NCBI GenBank assembly: GCA_047495785.1
Contig: JBLDXI010000024.1
Coordinates: 5,022,001 to 5,086,000 of the forward strand
Direction of reading: 5' to 3'
Source of the DNA: Lepidodermella squamata
Lineage: Eukaryota; Gastrotricha
DNA: 64,000 bases
Part shown: piece by piece, positions 11,901 to 22,800 of the stretch
How the letters are laid out: the number at the start of each line of letters is the position of its first letter
How positions within the stretch are numbered: the first letter of the stretch is position 1
Notes under the pieces: generated by a model
Databases searched by the model: none
What the model was told of the DNA's origin: nothing
Seen by the model: only the letters and a program-made list of their open reading frames with translations
Made by a program: the position numbers and the translations under genes

Positions 11901-14900
11901 ACCATTCTTAACAGCGATATGCAACGTCGTCCATCCATCGTTTTCAGCAGCGTCAACATTGCAATTAAACACACCGACTAGTATACTTACAATTTCAACG
12001 TTTCCGAGCAGAGCCGCGATGTGCAAGGGCGTCATGCCATTATCTAAAGCGGCATTAACGTTGCAGTTGCACTCGCCAGCTAGTAATATGACGATGTCCG
12101 CGTTTCCAATCATAGCAGCGATGTGCAAGGGCGTCACGCCATTCTCCATTGCAGCCTCAGCATAACATTTGAATTCACCGGCTAATATTTTCACAATTTC
12201 ATCGCGTTTATGTATAAGAGCCAAATGCAGTGGCGTCATGCCATTCGCCATGGCAGCATCAACATGGCAACTGTAAACTCCTGCAAGCATTTTTACGATT
12301 TCTTCGTGTCCACGCCGAGCTGCGACATGCAAGGGCGTCGTGCCATTCGCCATAGCTGCATTAACATTGCAATTGAAATCACCGGCTAACAAGTTCACAA
12401 TATCAGTGTGACCGTACTGAGCTGCGACATGCAAGGCCGTCATGCCATCGTCCATAGGGAGATCAACATTGCTATCGGAATTGCCAGCCAGAAGTTTCAC
12501 GATTTCTGCATTTCCCAATCCAGCAGCTATGTGCAAAGCCACCATGCTATTCGCGTGCCGAGCATTAACTTTACAATTGAACTCTACCGATAGCATTTTT
12601 ATGATTTCCACGTTTCCAAGCTCAGTAGCGATAATCAAGGGCGTCAGCCCATTTTCCATCACGGCGTCAACATCGCATTTGAAATCACCAGCTAACATTC
12701 TCACAATATCAGCGTGGCCATACTGAGCTGCGACATGCAAGGGCGTCGCGCCATTCGCCATAGCAGCATGAATGTCAAATTTGAAATCACTGGCTAACAG
12801 TTTCACAATATCGGCGTGACCATACTCAGCTGCGACATGCAAGGGCGTCGCGCCATTCGCCATAGCAGCATGAATGTCGAATTTGAAATCACTGGCTAAC
12901 AGTTTCACAATATCAGCGTGACCATTCTCAGCTGCGGCATGCAAGGACGTCGCGCCGTTCGCCATAGCAGCATCAACCTTGCAATTGAAATCACCAGCCA
13001 ACATTCTCGCAATTTCTGTTCGGCCATTTTTAGCAGCGAAATGCAAAGGAGTCGCGCCATTCAAATACTGAGCATCAACGTTGCAATGAATCCCGTCAGC
13101 TAGTATTTTTACGATTTCAGCGCGACCATTCTGAGCAGCCCTTAGTAACCGCTTCGCGTTGTCATCAAGTTCAAAATCGCTCCCACCTCCAAGTATTTTG
13201 ACGATGTCAGCGTGTCTATCCTGAGAAGGCATGTGCAGTGGCGTCGAACCATCTCCCATAGCGGCATTAACGTCGCAACTAAACTTCCCTGCTAGCAGTT
13301 TCACCATGTTCTCGTGTCCATTCTGGGCAGCTATGTGTAGAGGCGTTGCACCATTCTTATTCCGAGCGTTAACGTTACAATTCAGCTGAGTTACCAGCTT
13401 TTCGGCCATTTCTACATCTCCTGTTGCAGCAGCGATGTGCAAGGCTGTCAAGCCATCCTCATTTGTAGCATCTGCCGGGCAGTTGAACTCCTGGGCAAGT
13501 GTCTCCGCTACATCGAGGTTTCCTTCCACGACGGCGACATGAAAAGGAGTAAGTCCTGTCGGCATTGTTATGTTTGGATCGATGTATTCACCAGCAAGAA
13601 GTTCAACGACTTCGGGGTGACCATTCGCAGCAGCGACATGCAACGCGGACATTCCGCTCACATCCCGCCTCAGCACGTTTGCTTTCATCTGACCTGCGAG
13701 CAATTCGACAATTTTGGAGTGGCCATTCTTAGCTGCTGACCATATTGGCGTCTCATCATCGTTTTTCACAGTATCGATGCTTTCGGGTGAAACTTCTCCC
13801 AGGATTTTAACAGTTCGCAGCTTGCCGCTATTAGCGGCTATGTGAATAGGAGTTCTATTCAACAGGTCCTTGGATAGAGGATCAGCTTTGAACCTCGTTA
13901 CCAATAGCTCAACAATGTCATCATGTCCTTCTTGTGCCGCTAGAAACAACGGAGAGACACCATCACCGTTTTTGCAATTCACGTTAATATTCCCAGTTGA
14001 TAACAGATGGACGATTTCTTCGGTTTCGTGCTGCATGATTAGGCGAAAAAGCAACTGAATAAAATATGCTAGCATGTTTATAGTCACTGAAAAATTCGTC
14101 ATTACTTTTTCCCCTTCGCTCATCTCGGTTGTAGCATCATTTCCACCGATTTCATCTTCTGTTAACGAACTCTGCGCAGGGTTGAGTAAAGCTTGCGGTG
14201 GGACGCGCTTCGAACCGTTCTTTTCGCGAATTATTCCCAAGATAGTGCTTCGAAATTGTAATGAATAACCACGGGAATCATCAAAGTCTTTCGGATGATT
14301 GCTGTATATGTTAGAAGGTGATTCATGGGTCGGGATTTCAATAGTATTGCAACTTACAGTATGATCTCCGAGGTAGATTCAAACTGAAGAAAAGAATTTT
14401 CAAGAGCCTTCAACTTCAGGCGAGAATATTACTTACGGGCAAGTAGAAATTCGCCAACTCAAACATTGTGACACCTAAAGACCACCAGTCGCTCCCCTGC
14501 GAGTGATCTTTTTTCCCTAATACGTCCGGGGCTTTGTAAAGCTTTGTGACATTCCGAATCGGTTGCTTTTCGTCTATTGGAGAGCTATTGAAACAGTAAT
14601 TTCATATTGGGAAAACGTTTTTAGCGCAAACCTATTACCTATCGTAAATTTTGGCCAAGCCAAAACCCCCGAGCTTGACAGAGGTGCCGTCATATAGAAA
14701 TATATTCTTCGGCTCTATCGCGCGGTGAAGGATTCCGTTTTCATGCAGCATTGCCACTGCCAACGCAAGCTGCCGGGACCATTTCACCAACAAACTTTCG
14801 GGAATGGGCCCCGTCGATTTCTTCATGTAATCGTTCAAATTTCCATCACCGCAATACTCCATAACAAGAGTGTAAATTGTGCCGGCAGAACCATTCTCTT

Positions 14901-16542
14901 AAGAATATAAACATGTAGACGTCGATTATAATGATTTTAAATTGGCCTACCATTGAATGACCCGAAAACAGAAACAATATTAGGGTGCCGTAAATTCTCC
15001 AGTTTACGATTCTATCCGACAACATCTCAAGACGTTAATTTTGGATTATTTAAAATGCGGCTTTACCTCTTCTCGACTTAGGTTGAGGAGTCTTTCGGCA
15101 AAATCAGGATCGTTGTTGTAATTCTGTGGAATTGTGCTTATTTTGAAAGTCTTGACAACATAACGGGCCACGTCTTTGTATCGCCTGCACAGCATTGTTG
15201 TTGAGCCGAAGGTGCCAATGCCCAACTCTTTTTCAAGATTGAACTCGCGGATTGAAGAAAAGCTCATCTTCTCTGCTAATGTTACACGCTCTTCGCTGTG
15301 CTTCCGTTGCCTGATGAATTGACTTTCCAACAGATCCTTAGCCGTTGCTCGGAGAGATTTGTCTTTCAAGAGCATCGAGAGAACAAAGCAGCGGTACTCT
15401 ACTGAATAATTTCGCTCAATATCGAAAGGTTTCGGTTCTTTCCTGAGGATGAAAATGTAAAAGTTAATCTTATTCATGAAGTGGATGTTATTTTTTGCTC
15501 TTCAAGTATTTTAGAATACCAATTTTGCGAGGTAATGTCCAAGTATTGAACTCACCCCGTTATATCACCTTGGCTTTCAAACTGTAACGGGCAAAATTCC
15601 TTTGAATTGCTTAATCTAGAAGAGAGTTTAGCTTACTGGCAAGTAGAAATTCGCCAGTTCGAAGAAAGTTACGCCCAGCGACCACCAGTCACTCGCTTCT
15701 GAATTGCGCTCGTTGTAGAATATTTCAGGCGCCCTGTACAACGGTGTACCAAGTCCTATGAATGAGCTGCTCGACGACCTGCGAAGCAAATGATAGAACT
15801 TCTCCAACCGTGGTATGCCTATATAAAAGCTCACTCGCTTGCTGGCGGTCTAGCCAGGCCGAAATCGCCAAGTTTAACTGTTCTCTCGTCTTCACATAAA
15901 AATATGTTCGACGGCTTGATATCACGATGCAGCACACGGTAGCTGTGCATCTTATCGACGGCTGACACCAACTGGCAAGCCCACCCGTGCAAGACCTCTT
16001 CGAGTATTACCTCGTTGGCTTCTTTTTTCCCTCTGATGTAACCTGCCAAATCACCTTTGGAACAATACTCCATCACCAAGTAGTGAATCTCGTCCTCGAC
16101 TTCCCCATTGTCGAGCCCTTCGCCCGGTTGCCGCAAAATTTCTAAAATAACATGCATTTAGCTCAGGGCAGGTATCAAAGTATTTTGCAATAATACCTGT
16201 AAATGTCCCATAAATGGCGACAATGTTATCATGCTCCACCAATTTTGTTACTTTGCACTGATGCAATAATGACAAATTTTGTATTGTTGAAGAAAACATC
16301 GATTAATTAATTAAGTTTTGAGTTACCTCTCGGCGGATCAATTTTGCAAGCTTATTGCGCTCGTCGACGCTCTTCGTTTCGTTTTTCCTCAGAATCGCGT
16401 TCACATTAACAGCCTTCACAGCGCAGTATTCAATAGCAGAATTATCGGCTGTATGCCGACATAGCCATACAGAACCAAAACTTCCCCCTCCCAGTGGGTT
16501 AAATCTTTTAAATTCAGATATTGAGGTGACCATAGCCGCCAT
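8950..16542 (-). CDS. Tandem kinase-pseudokinase-ankyrin giant protein
   Basis: Twelve exons joined by splice phase: 16542-16327, 16257-16197, 16141-15835, 15778-15637, 15581-15556, 15442-15067, 15011-14951, 14897-14639, 14584-14437, 14383-14358, 14301-9905, 9347-8950; 2138 aa. Kinase 1 (about 10-295) has the glycine loop GGGSFG (18-23), AVK lysine K43, alpha-C E72, HRDIKPSN (164-171), DFG (185-187) and APE (211-213), so it looks active (Ser/Thr type). Kinase 2 (about 314-590) keeps GIGTFG (325-330) and K348 but has HRA (454-456), the catalytic-loop Lys changed to Glu (458), and GFG for DFG (474-476): a predicted pseudokinase. Exons 2-5 and 7-10 mirror each other in phase, with identical 61- and 26-base exons, so the domain was duplicated with its introns. 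About 40 ankyrin repeats follow from about residue 630. Without the last splice, exon 11 would run to a stop at 9864. No upstream frame extends past the ATG at 16542. Confidence 0.85.
9348..9904 (-). other. Last intron of the kinase/ankyrin gene
   Basis: Non-coding 557 bases, donor GTAAGG after position 9905 and acceptor TACTCTAG before 9347. Contains a short TTTGA repeat tract near 9378-9400. The frame of the giant exon stops inside this intron at 9864, so a retained intron would shorten the protein by 119 residues net. Confidence 0.65.
9905..13900 (-). repeat. Coding tandem repeat: ankyrin units of about 102 bp
   Basis: Units of 33-34 codons repeat throughout, each with a TPLHIAA-type helix-turn start. 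Some neighbours are nearly identical at DNA level, for example the copies around 11580-11830 (MADGETPLHIAARYGHAEI). At 9950-10950 a higher-order period of 306 bp (three ankyrin units, marked by RKKNNETALH) is visible. Confidence 0.9.
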
Positions 16543-17505
16543 GTCGACTAAATGACTTCTAGCCCTCTAAACATAGGAAATAGAGGTAATTCTGGAAAAA
16601 GCAGCGTATGATCTTGGGCCTGAAGCTTCCGGGGATGAAAAACGTACAGTTGGACCCCGATTTCCCGTCACTTGATTTCCAGTCTGACCGGAAATGCGAT
16701 ATGTAAATATTCATGAGCGACTTGGACCTGCAGAAGGAAATTTCCCGGATATCCCGTCGGGATTTTCTTCGTGGAAATCCACAAGGCGGGAAATCAGGGC
16801 AACTGGCAAGTAATTTCAATTACAAAAACGAGCGAGGGAAATTTTGAAGATTACCCACCAACCACCAAACCACGCTTCTAAAACCTCTTAAAATTGACTA
16901 AATAGTAGGCTGAATTTTCATTTTCTTCTCCGGTCTGGCCGAGTTCGGGATGATACCCCCCCTTCTCCCCGAGCACTCCGCCCTAATCCCTCCTACTACC
17001 TGAAAGTCGCACACTGGGGAAAACAAAGTTATGGGCAGTGCTTCTCGCAGGAGAAAATATATACTGGGAGGGAACAATGGCGATAAGATAACTTTTTTCT
17101 TTCAGAGTCAATTCGCTGAATTTCCTGGTTTCAGGTTTAAGTGTTTTGATAAGAAATGTATCTCCGATGTTGAAGTTACATGCAACCGTCAGCTAGCGTC
17201 AATAAGTTTTTATCTTTGTTCCAAGTTCCGAGTAATTGCATCGCGCCAAATTATCATATTTTGACGCCGTATCTGCTCAAGTAATTGAGCAGTTGTCGTA
17301 CAGAGCCAATGCTATAAAAGAATGGTTTTATCGGATTCGTGAACGCTTGGTAATTAATGGCATCATTGGTCGGCATGAAGCCTGCAAAGATCATTTTAGT
17401 AAAAAAATGTTCCGCAAAACACTTTGAATTTCAAATTATTCCGTGGGATTTGCCAGACATTAAGAATGGCGTTTCGGTTGTTTTACATGCCTGTATAAAA
17501 ACCCA
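16543..17505. other. Intergenic region with a dispersed non-coding repeat
   Basis: No convincing gene. Bases 16875-17025 resemble 35340-35470 elsewhere in the window (shared blocks CTCTTAAAATTGACTAAATA, GGTCTGGCCGAG, GATGATACCCC, CTGAAAGTCGC-CACTG). Nature unknown. Confidence 0.5.
16875..17025. repeat. Dispersed repeat of unknown type, copy 1
   Basis: Collinear with copy 2 at 35340-35470 but with extra bases in a GGGGG/CCCCC-rich stretch. Not coding in either copy. Contains TGGCCGAGTTCGG, which fits an RNA polymerase III box A consensus, but a matching box B was not found. Confidence 0.5.
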
Positions 17506-17506
17506 C

Positions 17507-17529
17507 TCAATTCCTACTGGCGACGACAG
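17507..17529 (+). pseudogene. tRNA-Ser 3' remnant
   Basis: CCTACTGGCGACGACAG and the following spacer match the 3' end of the array tRNA-Ser and its downstream spacer. The rest of that gene is missing, so a copy of the array unit breaks here. Confidence 0.6.
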
Positions 17530-17602
17530 TTTTTGCATTAGTTGCATTACTGAAACTAAATTCTTCAGTTTTAGCCTCGAGAACAGTCCTCGCTTTCATC
17601 AG

Positions 17603-17674
17603 GCGTCAGTGGTGTAACGGTCAGCATGGTTGCCTTCCAAGCAGCCGATCCGGGTTCGACTCCCGGCTGACGCA
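17603..17674 (+). tRNA. tRNA-Gly (TCC)
   Basis: 72 bases; acceptor GCGTCAG/CTGACGC, anticodon loop CTTCCAA, T-loop GGTTCGACTCC. Same sequence as the array copies. Confidence 0.95.
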
Positions 17675-17753
17675 CACGTTTTTAGCTCACACGTTTGAAA
17701 GCAATTGCTAGTGACGAGATTAAAGCTGTCCTTCCCAAAACCAGCGTTCGAAA

Positions 17754-17825
17754 GGTCCCATGGTGTAGCGGTTAGCACTCTGGACTCTGAATCCAGCGAC
17801 TCGAGTTCGATTCTCGATGGGACCT
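17754..17825 (+). tRNA. tRNA-Gln (CTG)
   Basis: 72 bases; acceptor GGTCCCA/TGGGACC, anticodon loop CTCTGAA in a CTGGA/TCCAG stem, T-loop AGTTCGATTCT. Confidence 0.95.
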
Positions 17826-17927
17826 TGATAAGTTTTTTCAAACAAACATAGCTGGAAGGAACTCAACAGCTGGAAACTTGCGATCATAATATTTGTTACC
17901 ATTCAAACCTTTTCTTTCACTAGCCTA

Positions 17928-17999
17928 GGGGGCATAGCTCAGTGGTAGAGCGTCTCATTCGCATTGTGAAGGTCTCGGGTTCAATCCCCGATGCCTCCA
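17928..17999 (+). tRNA. tRNA-Ala (CGC)
   Basis: 72 bases; acceptor GGGGGCA/TGCCTCC, anticodon loop TTCGCAT. The anticodon stem TCTCA/TGTGA has one T-T mismatch, present in every copy in the window. Confidence 0.92.
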
Positions 18000-18086
18000 G
18001 TTGGCAATTTTTTCGCGTAACCTCTCGAAGATTAGTTGCTATATCGGTGAAAGTGACCGGAAATTACGCTAAAAATGTGAAAATAG

Positions 18087-18170
18087 TGTCAGAAGTGGGG
18101 TTCGAACCCACGCCCTCTTTCGAGGACCAGATCTTGAGTCTGGCGCCTTAGACCGCTCGGCCATCCTGAC
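18087..18170 (-). tRNA. tRNA-Leu (CAA)
   Basis: 84 bases with long variable arm; acceptor GTCAGGA/TTCTGAC, anticodon loop CTCAAGA in CCAGA/TCTGG. Confidence 0.95.
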
Positions 18171-18226
18171 CGTCTGACTGAATATTCAATTTGATTCAGA
18201 TGAACCAATATAAATGTGTAAAGTAG

Positions 18227-18272
18227 TGTCAGAAGTGTGGAAAGAAGCCCGCCCGCAGCGCTCGGCCATCAT
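18227..18272 (-). pseudogene. tRNA-Leu remnant
   Basis: TGTCAGAAGTGTGGAAAGAAGCC followed by CGCTCGGCCATC matches the two ends of the neighbouring tRNA-Leu with the middle lost. Preceded by TAAATGTGTAAAGTAG, like the array spacer. Confidence 0.6.
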
Positions 18273-19808
18273 TATTCTATATGCATGGTGGTCTCTGAGC
18301 CATGCTGAAATTCATTGTCTTCGTTTCTCCTCTCACTGCATCATGTCCCAATTCGGGAATGATACAAAAACTGCGGAAAAAAATGAACATCTCGCAATCG
18401 CCGAACTAATAAAATAGCAAGACCGACTTTCCTGCAGCAATTGAGGAGAAAATTACGGCAGTGTCGATGTCATACAGTCGCGTAATATCATGATCGGGGG
18501 TGTACGCGGCCGAAAGTTATTAACAGTTGAAGCACCTCTCAAGCCGCCGGTATTCAGTTTTTGTGTCATCGTGCCGCAATAAAAAGGCAACCGAGTTGCA
18601 CATCAACACAGGCCAGCTATCGTGCTAGTAATCAAGACGGTGACGCTGCCACTCGTCAAGGCTCAACTGCGTCTGGCCGTATAATGCCGCTACACTGCAT
18701 TGTCATCTCAGTATTTAGGCGCACCTCACTGAGTGGCTGGGTCAATTAAACAGCGTTAATTACCCCGCGTAATCCCGCGACTCATGTGATATCTCAAGTG
18801 TTAGTCAAATACGCGGGCGCGCGGCAGTTTTGCCCGGCTGAATGCTGACTGCTGACTGAGTAGTTTTGCCTGGTGCAATGTCGTGCCACTCGGCCGGGGG
18901 TGGTTGGTTGGTTGGTTTTTTTCTTCTATGTTTTTTTACGACATCGACGACGACAGCGAACCTGGACGAAACACCCTGCGATGTGATAATATCGATCCCG
19001 ATAGAAATCGGCCATGCGCGATAATAGCAAGCAGGAGAGGAGAGCGGCATTAATTGCTATAATGCCCATCGATCGCCGGCTTAAATCACGCCTGATAACG
19101 CTTCCTGTTACTGAGCTGCGTATATTGCGATGCTTCGCCACTGGGTTATATTGAGTTTGTTTTACTCGCCCCTCCATGTATATTATCAAAAATATACGCT
19201 ACTTTTATTAAATTTTTCGCCGTCGTCACAAGCACAGGACCCGACTTCCGTATTTTAATCAGCGGACACGTTGCATCAGCTACATATAGGAAGAAGCGCC
19301 GTTTTCTAAATCCAGACTTTTCTACTTTACTTTTTATACCAGCCGAAAAAAGTTATTTAATTTCGAAAATAGCACTTGACTCGAATTTCGGCTTTTAAGT
19401 TCTGGTTTCACGAATTTTAAAAGCTAGAGACAATCTGTGATTTCATAGGAAAAGTTGAAGTTCAACCAGGCGTGACATCCTAGCCTAAGGTGAATTAGTA
19501 TATTTATTCCGTTGATATGATACTGATGCCATACATTAAAATAGTCACTGATATATCCAATATTTATCCAATTAAATTGATGGAATTTTTTCCGATTTTT
19601 TAGGATTATCTATTTATTTTTGAAATTAATTAAAGTCACTGTTGATTTATTCCGATTTTTTTACTCATTTTTAATAAGTTTCAAGATTATTTTCTCACCT
19701 GTTTCATTGTCAATTTAGTTAGTATCACATTTTATCACGCTTGACTGATTTTTGGTGGAATGCGAATACTGTTGAAGGCGTGAAATTCGACATAAATCGA
19801 CATCTCTC
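18273..19808. other. Intergenic / 5' region of the SLC6 gene
   Basis: No gene recognised. Contains a (GGTT)4 run near 18900-18917 and AT-rich sequence after 19300. The SLC6 promoter and 5' UTR must lie here but no specific element stands out. Confidence 0.4.
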
Positions 19809-22800
19809 ATGGCTTCAAGCAACGACGAAACCGGCGATACGCGCGTCGACGTTCCGGTTCCAGTGCCGGTACCGGCCCCGGCGCCGCCGCCACCAGCGAC
19901 TCAAAGTAAAGCCGACAAGGCGGCAACGCCAGAGCGTGACACATGGGCCGGCAAGCTGGACTTCATCCTATCGTGCGTTGGCTACTGCATCGGCTTGGGC
20001 AATGTGTGGCGATTTCCTTACTTGTGCTATGAAAACGGCGGCGGTGCGTTTCTGCTGCCCTACCTGATCATGCTGGTACTGGCTGGCACCCCGATGTACG
20101 TGCTCGAGGCGTCGCTGGGCCAGTTGACGTCATCTGGAGTACTCGGGTGCTGGCGCATGTGTCCCATTTTCAAGGTGAGCTTATTAATACAATGGGAAAA
20201 TAATTCAGGAATTAAAAAAATTGAATTCAAATACTTATTCAACGTTGAGCAATTAGGAATCATCGAATGGTTACAACCGGTAAAATCAACGAAAAATTCT
20301 GACATTAATTAGAGAAGCTTAAGAAGAACTGTTTATAAGTGAATTCAGCCGCGATTCTTTGTGAGCGGCAATTTAGCAGTGTCAAATCAGATGAGTAAAA
20401 AATTCAAATTTCAAGTTGCCCTGTTGTTATAGACTAGTCTTGACCCAAGGTATAAACTGCTGAAATTCCGCAGCAGAAAGGTCACTGGTTCCAAATCACT
20501 GAAATGAAAAAAAAAATTAATTGGAAAATCGAAAAAATTCAGGAAAAATCTAAAATCACTGCTGAATCGATTGTCGCAGCTGAAATGTCACTGCTCACTA
20601 CAGGGTGGTCAGAAAAAGCCGCTGGAGGGGGGCGAAGGCCATTGATTGGAGTTTGCGTAGATTTAATGTAGAGTTTTAAAATAAAACTGCGGCTTTTTCT
20701 TAAAAACCCAGTAATCACTCATTTGAGCTGCAAAGGTCGAACAACAGTAAAAAAAAAACTAATGACTACTATTTTGAAAGCCTGATATTAAATTTAAAAA
20801 ATGGGTTTCTAGTGAAGACTTGAAAAACGAAAAACCGTTTTCTGGGAAAAAAAAATCTAGCGCTATATAGAGTCGCAAAAACATTGCTGAAATCCTAAAT
20901 ATAGAGTTCGCGCTAAATTAGGGTCAGGGTTAGCTGTTCGGTATATTCGATGATAAATTCAGCAAAAAACGTAAAAATATATAAAATTAAATATTTAATT
21001 AATCATTCATTTTTAAAATTAATTTCGATTTTTTTGAATTTGATAGAAATGAAATTCTTAGAAATATTTCTATTTTCGCCTCTTGCAAGCTGAAACCCTT
21101 TTACCTTTTATTATTATCAAAATTGCTGTGAAAATACAATTCTTATGTACTGGAATGAAATTGATAACAGGGCGTCGGCTATGCGGCGACGATAATGGCG
21201 TTCTGGCTCAACCTGTACTACATCGTGTTGCTGGCATGGGCCGCCTTCTACCTCGCCAACTCGTTCCAAACCCCGTTGCCATGGGCGACGTGCGGCAACG
21301 CGTGGAACACGGCCGACTGTTACACGGACGATGAAATAATCGCGTGCAACGCGGCGAAAGTCGACCCGTCAACCCTGACGTCGCCGGCCTTCTCGTACGC
21401 CAACGCGACGACGCGCATCAACATCGACTGCGAGCGCATCAGCCGCACCGGCGCCGCCTCCGTCTACGAGTTCTGGATCCGCAACGTGCTGCAAAAGTCG
21501 TCCGGCATCGAGGAGCCGGGCGACGTGCGCTGGCAGCTGTGCGCCTGCCTGCTCGCCATGTGGACGCTGTGCTACTTTTGCATATGGAAGGGCGTCAAGT
21601 GGACGGGCAAGGTCGTGTACCTGACGGCGGTTCTGCCCTACGTTCTGCTTATTGTGCTCTTCTTCCGCGCGGTCACGCTGCCCGGCGCCGGCCAGGGCGT
21701 CCTCTACTATGTCTATCCGCGCTTCGATAAAATGCTCGACTCGCAGGTACATACAATGATATTCAGATTTTTTAGATTTCTTTACCTATTTTCGGAGAAT
21801 TTTCATTTATTAAAAAAAAATAATAATGGGATTTTAATGGGAATTCACTACAAAATTATTGAATGCAGTACCAAACATCATTGAATTCTGTACAAAATTA
21901 TTCCATTCATTCCCGAATCTCAATTCCAAGTACCAGCCTCTAACCCTAATCTAACCCCAACCTAACCCTAACCAGTTAAAAACCGAATAAAATGGCCAGG
22001 CTTTGAATTGAATGAAATTTTGTACAGCTGTAAGATTTTCCTAGAAATAATTTTATTTTTGTTTTTTGAGAGGAAAAATATTCGAAAATGCCATATTTTA
22101 ATGAATTATGGAAATATTTTAATGTTATCTTGTCACGTGACCTTACCTAGTGTCAGATTTCCTGGAGAGTTTGATAGCTAGAAATGTATTCAGCTTTGGG
22201 ACACCTGTGATAAGATAATTATTCTGGAGTCATCCTTTTCAATGACACCATTTTATTGACAGTCTTCGCCGCAATCTATACGAAAAACTGGTTCCCATTA
22301 AAGCCGAGAATGTTTTTGGAAAATATTTTTATTTTTCTTTATCTATTGACACGATTAGCTTTTCCGATAGGGAAAATGCGGGGATGAAGAATCTGATAAC
22401 TGCATATTTTTATCATCTACCGTTATTGAGATATTCCAGTGTCAAGTTGTCACGTGACCTTACCTGTTGTCACACCTGGACGATTATCTCAAGAACGGTG
22501 ATAGCTAGGAAGCCGCTTTCAAAGAAAAAGTTTATCAGGGTGATGTGATCTATCTAGAAATGCCTACAGTTGGGTCATAGGAATTACTTCGTGCAAAATC
22601 GATTTTGATGACACTTGGTGACAGTCCCAAACAAAACGGCTCCTAGCTCATCACCAAGACACTGGTCATCTATCCGTTTTCCCCGAATTGATACGATTTC
22701 CCAACTCGGAGATATGCCTTTCAGACACCCTGGAGTTGTAGTCACTCTGCAGGATTTTTTAAATATAGGGTGGCAGGAAAAGATGCCGTTGGGCGTCAAT

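Noticed and set aside
11305-12165. Plus-strand frame of 286 codons opposite the ankyrin exon
   Set aside because: Antisense shadow of the ankyrin repeats; it is repetitive only because the coding strand is.
15825-15850. Frameshift in kinase 1 after GLARPPASE
   Set aside because: A GTGAGC donor and CGCAG acceptor define a 56-base intron that restores the frame with correct phase.
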